Below, piece after piece: positions 58,765 through 64,000 of a stretch of 64,000 nt of DNA. Source of the stretch: Chrysopilus asiliformis. Taxonomy: Eukaryota > Arthropoda > Insecta > Diptera > Rhagionidae. The notes below the pieces were generated by a model, which saw only the letters and a list, made by a program, of their open reading frames with translations, made no database searches and was not told where the DNA came from. Within the stretch, counting starts at the first letter, position 1, and every line of letters begins with the position of its first letter. The position numbers were made by a program, and so were the translations under genes. The stretch is taken from the NCBI GenBank assembly GCA_964034945.1, contig OZ035961.1, forward strand, positions 1,467,501 through 1,531,500. Reading direction: 5' to 3'.

Positions 58765-61035
58765 TATATATATAGAATTATCTTGTTTTTTGGATTTTTT
58801 ACATAGTGGTGTATATAAATATATATAATAAATATATTCAATTATTTTAATATATAAATGATATTTTTTTTACTTTTTTTCATCATTTTCTCTCTATTTA
58901 ACTAGTTTTCATGTATACAAATAGATGTTTCTTTTTTTTTTGATTTTTTTTCTTTTAGGTTTTTTAATATTTTTTCCTCGTTACTTGATTTGATAATCTG
59001 GTCTTCTAGTAAAATTGTAGAGAAAAATCTATGCTAATACATATCTACTAATTAGACATTTTTTTTTAAAAATAAAACGTAACTTTTTTCAATAATTTAG
59101 GGTTTTTTTAATTAAAGATGAGGAGGTTTGAAAAATATTAACTAGTGTGAAAATTCAGAAATAGTATAGTAAATAACCTCAACTCTTACAATTACATAAA
59201 AAAAGTATAGAAATATGGATTATGAATTTTAAACAAACTAGTTAACAAATGAAACGATGTGAGGTTCTTTTTTTTTGGTAACATTAACACTTTTTTTATT
59301 CATTCATAATATGTGTATAATTTTTATTTTTTAGTAAGTATATTAAAAGCTCAATTAATTATGGTGTTACTGACCGTTCGTTTTGCTGCAAAACGAGTTT
59401 AGAAACTCTGTATAGGGAATAAAACTTGTTTTTAATAATGTATAAAACAGTAAACCATATTTTTGGCACACAATTCTAAAAGAAACAAACGCGTAAAATT
59501 CAAACTTAATGAAAACTCTTATAACTTTGCATAAATTTTGAACAAAAAATTAAAAATTGCACGCATTTCCAATAATCTGATTTCCAACTCTAAACATTTT
59601 CTAACAATCGGTGCTAATTAGAGGCGAACCAGCGTCTCAAAAGCATTTAAAATAATTTGAAATGTTATTGAAACAAAAAACTTCTCCTCATTGAAGAAAT
59701 TTAAAAAAAAAATAAACAAATTGTTTAAAAAAACATTCAATTGAATGAATTAGCAGTGAATAAAAAATGAGCAGTTTGAAATTTTTTCCTGAAAGACATC
59801 CAACGAAAAAGTATGATAATATTTTTTTTTATAAAATCGTTAATATACAATTTGATGGACCATATTTTTAATTATGTATGATTAACCTATTAATTTTAGC
59901 TTCTTCCATTAACATGACTTTTGATTATTTTTCATCATTTTATATACTTTTTTTTACTTCAATCAATTTTTTTAGTGTTTTTTACAATTTGTAAGAATAT
60001 AAGGAATAATATTAAATGTATAACATGATTTTTTTATTTTGTTACAGCTCAATAAATTTTCTTATCATTCACAACAGTTTAACTTTAATATGCATTTCAG
60101 TATTTCACTACATCTTCTTTATAGGTTTTTTTATATTATATTAATGTGTTTAAAATATTTTCTTATTTAATTGGTCAACAGAATGAATTTCTTTTAAAAA
60201 TTAAATTAAAATATTAAAATTAAATGAAGGTGTGGTGTGCTTTTAAATAAAAAACTAATTTTTTTTTTTGCAATAATTATTTATGTTACATATCTTTTTA
60301 TTTATAATTACATAGTTTTGTATTTACTTGATATTTTGTTATAATAAGTATGCAATTGTTTTTCTTTAATTTATTTAAACATTAATTTTTTAATTATTTT
60401 TCTTTTGTTCCTTATATGTGCGTCACTTTTAATGTAACAATAACATGTAGGATGAAGGTTTATATTTAGAAGCTAGCCGAGAAGTGCAATAAGAAGTATT
60501 ATTTCTAATATTTCGTTTTTTTTTTTTTCATTTCCTTATACTTTTATTATACTGTTTTTACTATAAACTGATTGCAACTAAAGTTTTGCTTATCGGAGTT
60601 TTTTTCATCATTTCATCTTCCGTTAATTGCATCAGGGCTTTTAAACTATTGAGTCAAGCAGAATAATATAATTATATTATTGTAAATTGAAAATAAAATC
60701 AATATTGGATTTAGTTTTTTTTTTATTTCACCTTAAATAATTATCAATTTTTAAAAATAGGTTCAAAAATTTGTCATCAAGGTTTTGGTGCTAGTAACAA
60801 CATAGTGCTAGTAATACAACACACAAATATTGTTTTAAGAAATTCAACCCGAATATAGATTGCTGTTTATCGTTGGTGTAAATGCAGGCCCGTTTGAACC
60901 TCTATTAAATTTCAAACCAAAAATCTGGCTAATCATGGAAAACATTCCCAATTATATATAATTATAAAACTCTGCACAACTCATAGTCCACGTTTTTTTT
61001 TTACATTTTTTTTAATACACTCCTTAATCGAAATT
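58765..61035. other. Extremely AT-rich block downstream of amon
   Basis: Poly-T and poly-A runs throughout, no ORF of note, and no clear repeats. It lies beyond the amon stop and probably includes its 3' untranslated region and intergenic DNA. Confidence 0.6.
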
Positions 61036-61041
61036 TTTATT
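61036..61041 (-). promoter_or_regulatory. candidate polyadenylation signal of amon
   Basis: This is the first canonical AATAAA on the minus strand below the amon stop codon, about 283 bases downstream. It is a positional guess in a very AT-rich block where such hexamers are common. Confidence 0.3.
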
Positions 61042-61323
61042 CTTTTCAAAATTTTACATTTAGTCTCTGAGCTATTTTGTTTCTTTTAATTTTTTTTTGT
61101 GTGAAATTTACCCTGAGCAATACACCAGTAGTCTTACGTTCGTACATTTTTTTTTCAAAATTCCTCAATAATAATGATAATTTATAATAATTAACTGAAA
61201 TGCCTTCATCTAAGATGCGCTCATTTAAAACAATAGCTTACAATTTTTATACAGAAGAAAACCGATGAAACATAAAAGAATTAACATTAATATTGAAATA
61301 ATTAGATAAACATGGTACACAGC

Positions 61324-61491
61324 CTATGATTCATAGATTTTCCTTTCTTCGTGAGCTTTTTTGACGATTGCCAATTTTGAATGTGGTGATGCAGGTGACA
61401 ATGATCTATACGGTGGCTCCTTGGTACCATGTAGGACCAATGACCATTCCTTTAACCACCCTGTTCTGGGTTGTTGTGAATTAAATCTTGC
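61324..61491 (-). CDS. amon: amon terminal coding exon
   Basis: The acceptor is TTTGTAG. The exon encodes ARFNSQQPRTGWLKEWSLVL, then HGTKEPPYRSLSPASPHSKL, then AIVKKAHEERKIYES and TAG at 61326-61324. The LHGTKE and HSKLAIVKKAHE segments are what is expected at the end of insect PC2. It is separated from the previous exon by an intron of 1425 bp that holds two nested transposons. Confidence 0.95.
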   Translation of the reverse strand, partial: ARFNSQQPRTGWLKEWSLVLHGTKEPPYRSLSPASPHSKLAIVKKAHEERKIYES

Positions 61492-64000
61492 CTACAAATT
61501 AAAAGAAAAAACAATTGATTAAAAAATTATAAAATCTGAAAAACAAAACAGTGTTTTATCAAATTACAGCGACAAATCTTTAAAACTTCTTCAGAAATTA
61601 ATTACAGGGTACCGCATGCAAAAGAAATTTCTAAATCCATACAGAGATACTAACAAAAACTGCCAGCCTGGCAAACCTAGGCTGTTAGATAAATTGTCCA
61701 CCACTGTGGCCAGACAGGCAATCGAACCGTTAGTAAGTGAGAGTAGTTATCATTGAACTAATTCGTAGCGGTCATCTAATACACAGCCCCTAAGTCTAGA
61801 TCGCATAGAAAATATGTCCGGCTTAGATAGTTTTCCGTGGAACATATCTATCTTTGAAACGATGTGTTAGACTTAAGCGGCCCCTACACGTTCAATCTTG
61901 CAGTCAATCATGCTGTCACAGCAAAAAGCTTATTTGCACTAGACCAGTGGTTCTTTTTATTTTTATGTGAAAATCATGTTATTTGTTCTTTAATGGTTTT
62001 GTTCATTTTGTGGACCTATATATAAATATATACATATGTTTTGAGTTTGAAAAAATCATATTTTATTTTTCCAATTAAGAAGGGTTCGGTGAAAGCGCAT
62101 ATGAAACTGGTGGGGGTCAGTACCTCCAACAAGGTTAAGAACCACTGCACTAGACGCTCAATCATGCACACAAGCATAATTTTATTCGAAACAGCCAAAC
62201 AGACAGCACAAATATCAATTTAAAAAATGTTTGTCCTTATATTTTTCGCTTTTCGTCATCCACAACTCACTTCTTTGTCTATATAACTCGAAAAAGGATT
62301 CCCAAAAAACTTTGTCTATTATATGCGACATCTTTTCACTATTAAAAATTCCCCTGAAATGACGAAATGATTGAAAACATCGCCATACACGTTCAAGCAT
62401 GCTGTCATTCACAAAGTTCCCTTGATAAATATCAAAATGATTTCGATATTGGCCAGCATGCTGTCAATCATGGAATTTGCATGACATCATCACCATAGAC
62501 GTTCAAAATGCTGTCACAGCATGCGATGATTGACTGCAAGATTGAACGTGTAGGGACCGCTTTAGCGAATTTCTGTCTAATACACAGGGTCCAACATAGA
62601 AAATTTTTACAATAATCGATAAAGCGTAAACTTATTGAACTAAAATTTAGTCGGAGTTTACTACAACCAAAAAAGAGAAAGACTTAAAACCATTTGTCAA
62701 AAAAAAATATTTTGCTGTGTAATTACCCTACTGGCATTTCCAGTGTATGGTTCATATCTGCCACTATATTAGTTCGTTTCTAGTGGCAGATACGTTTCAT
62801 GCAACAAAAGTTTAGAAAACTCAAAGAATCGTCTTTCCAATCGATTTCTACAGCATTTTTAAAATTTCAATCGAATGTTTTGTCACCAGTCGTTAGTACC
62901 AAACTCTCATATTTACCTCAAGCTTCCACGTTCCATGTGGATACTCTCCCCAGGTGTGCGTTGTCATGAATGGCCACTTTGTGAAGCCATCCCGATGATC
63001 GTCGTCGTTGGCCCGCCGGCTCAGGATCATTGATCTGCTGAAATTTTTTCAATCTTGTTTAACAGTTTCTAAAGAATTTTTTAATTCTTAGATTATCACC
63101 TTGTCCCCATTGGCGATGTTAAAAATAGCTCCAAATCGCCACGTCTGCTTGCATTCGCTGTAATCACCGCCTGCACATGTTCCAGGTAATTCACCTCCGT
63201 ATCAGTTCCACGGCAGGCGTCTGTTTTGATTTCCAATACCAGAGACCTTCCATATGTTATTTGGCTAAACAATAGAATTTATTAAATAGATTAAGTTGAC
63301 CTTTATTGAAGTGTGCTCGTGCAAGAACAGCTGGTGGGCACTTACTGTGGCTCTTGAATGGCACCAGCCTCACAATGATATCGGGGCGGAACGGTTCGCC
63401 ATTGCTTCGCTAAAGTTACCATGGCTCCGGCATCCAACACCCCAAATCCAAACAAATGATTGAATTCTAAGCCAACGCCATTCATTGTCCAATGGAATCG
63501 GTTTTTAGCATCGAACAAGGAATTCCGCTTAGACGTGAGAACAGTCAGATGCTGAACATCCCTCCATGTCAGGGTAGGACTATATAGAATAATGGAAGAT
63601 AAATACATTGTTAATTTAATTATCAAGTAAAATAAAATCAGCGAATCGTTGAAATAACAAGGATTTTCAATTAAATCTACGTTTGGATGGATTTCTTTTT
63701 GGAATTAAAAGAATTGCACAAATAAACGTTACTTACTTTGCCTCTAGGGCGAGGGCGAAAACTCCCGCGGCTTCCGGTGCTGCTGCGCTTGTACCCGAAT
63801 GGGTGGTCGTACATTTGCCATAAAGATCTGTCGTCGCAACACCCGTATTCGGGTCCTTGGCTCCATTACTAAATGTGCTCGCTAACGTTGAACTGCAACT
63901 TTCATCGTAATGTGCGTTCTGGCCATCATTTATAGCGCTATTTATTGAGATTGTCCACATCGAAGCCGCATACCCATCACAATTGCAATCGTCCTCCTCG
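61324..64000 (-). CDS. amon: amontillado / prohormone convertase 2 (PC2), C-terminal part, five exons
   Basis: Subtilisin-like prohormone convertase that cleaves neuropeptide and hormone precursors at paired basic residues in secretory granules of neuroendocrine cells (family knowledge). The coding join on the minus strand is 64000-63737, 63579-63346, 63264-63100, 63034-62917 and 61491-61324. All introns are GT-AG and the phases agree throughout, giving about 315 residues. In order the sequence shows the DDCNCDGYA segment, the catalytic serine in HSGTSAAAPEA, the strongly conserved block beginning LTWRDVQHLTVLTSKRN, the P domain from VPPRYHCEAG with EIKTDACRGTDTEVNYLEHV and RRGDL, and a tail ending AIVKKAHEERKIYES before TAG. 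DACRGTDTEVNYLEHV and the absence of a furin-type transmembrane tail favour PC2 over furin or PC1. The signal peptide, prodomain and catalytic Asp and His lie outside the window. No frameshift or stop is seen. Confidence 0.95.
61876..62561. mobile_element. PIF/Harbinger-like non-autonomous element in the last amon intron
   Basis: The terminal inverted repeats are about 48 bp and start AGCGGYCCCTACACGTTCAA. The two arms match closely apart from one substitution and a short insertion in the right arm. Both sides are flanked by TTA (61873-61875 and 62562-62564), the 3-bp TWA duplication typical of PIF/Harbinger. Internal copies of GCATGCTGTCA recur near both ends and around 62400-62450. There is no transposase ORF. 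The element is itself interrupted at 61945-62147. The superfamily call is inference from target site and ends. Confidence 0.7.
61945..62147. mobile_element. hAT-like miniature element nested in the Harbinger-like element
   Basis: The ends are CAGTGGTTCTT and AAGAACCACTG, flanked by perfect 8-bp direct repeats CACTAGAC at 61937-61944 and 62148-62155. An 8-bp duplication with a CAGTGGTTCT terminus is characteristic of the hAT superfamily. At 203 bp it is too short to code for transposase. It inserted after the surrounding element. Confidence 0.85.
62917..63034 (-). CDS. amon: amon exon: P domain, SRRANDDD segment
   Basis: This exon encodes SMILSRRANDDDHRDGFTKW followed by PFMTTHTWGEYPHGTWKLE, and ends at a codon boundary before GTAAAT. 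The acceptor is a tandem CAGCAG. The downstream AG was chosen because it yields GTRSMILSRR with no extra residue; the upstream AG (first exon base 63037) would insert one residue and read GTSRSM. The upstream intron is about 65 bp. Confidence 0.92.
63100..63264 (-). CDS. amon: amon exon: P-domain core with RRGDL motif
   Basis: The acceptor is GTTTAG and the first base completes His (EPH). The translation runs QITYGRSLVLEIKTDACRGT, then DTEVNYLEHVQAVITANASR, then RGDLELFLTSPMGT. RRGDL is a conserved P-domain motif of the convertase family. The donor is ACAAG|GTGATA, and the two spare bases AG enter the next codon. Confidence 0.95.
63346..63579 (-). CDS. amon: amon exon: end of catalytic domain and start of P domain
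   Basis: This exon begins after the acceptor TATATAG with T completing Asn, then PTLTWRDVQHLTVLTSKRN. It continues through NRFHWTMNGVGLEFNHLFGF and GVLDAGAMVTLAKQW to VPPRYHCEAGAIQEP. The donor is CCACA|GTAAGT, which leaves two bases for the next codon. It is separated from the previous exon by a 157-bp intron and from the next by 81 bp. Confidence 0.95.
63737..64000 (-). CDS. amon: amon exon carrying the catalytic serine (5' edge cut by window)
   Basis: This exon encodes EEDDCNCDGYAASMWTISIN, then the block with DESCSSTLASTFSNG, then the catalytic serine motif GTSAAAP, and ends in ALEA plus two bases of the next codon. The donor is CAAA|GTAAGT, reading toward lower coordinates. The two spare bases AA join T of the next exon to make Asn, giving the expected EANP. 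The exon continues past 64000, so its true start is not visible. Confidence 0.95.

Noticed and set aside
62016..62412. Three 60- to 65-codon ORFs in the last amon intron
   Set aside because: They lie within the nested transposons and have no motif; amon exons flank them on the same strand.

Overview
This is an AT-rich, animal-type stretch of nuclear DNA, most likely from an insect and perhaps a lower dipteran. The evidence is short GT-AG introns, dense small inverted-repeat transposons, and one gene whose product reads as the insect form of prohormone convertase 2 (PC2, amontillado). No prokaryotic, organellar or viral organisation is seen. The species assignment is inference from the protein only.

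The only confidently recognised gene is at the right edge, on the minus strand (61324-64000). It is the C-terminal part of amontillado/PC2, about 315 codons in five coding exons: the catalytic-serine end of the subtilisin domain, the whole P domain with its RRGDL motif, and a basic tail before the stop. The N-terminal part (signal peptide, prodomain, catalytic Asp and His) lies beyond 64000. The last intron carries a nested pair of transposons: a PIF/Harbinger-like element interrupted by a 203-bp hAT-like element with a perfect 8-bp target duplication.

The other 61 kb holds no gene I can name. It is a patchwork of non-autonomous DNA transposons and their fossils. From left to right:
- a 122-bp tandem array and a fold-back (2.8-3.5 kb)
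- a pogo/Tigger-like transposon with a broken transposase C-terminus ending in a PHD-type zinc finger, with a Helitron-like insertion inside it (5.1-6.6 kb)
- an inverted-repeat element (8.6-9.2 kb)
- three diverged copies of a roughly 1-kb module with a coding-like head (9.2, 34.4 and 52.3 kb)
- two copies of a 0.48-kb element (12.9 and 57.6 kb)
- two copies of a 0.57-kb tetranucleotide-bearing repeat in opposite orientation (19.7 and 37.6 kb)
- three copies of a 272-bp element, two differing at one base (26.0, 30.3 and 46.1 kb)
- several near-perfect palindromic miniature elements (32.6, 40.7 and 47.0 kb)
- a GTCGT-rich 0.6-kb element (40.9 kb)
- a five-copy 15-bp minisatellite bearing nuclear-receptor half-sites (44.4 kb)
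- a mariner-type fold-back deletion derivative (56.2 kb)

The block from 58.1 to 61.3 kb, just downstream of amontillado, is extremely AT-rich and featureless apart from a weak membrane-protein-like ORF. Calls for the intergenic blocks mean only that I see nothing supportable; short exons of other genes could be hidden there. I did not find a convincing new cellular system. The most interesting material is the transposon biology.
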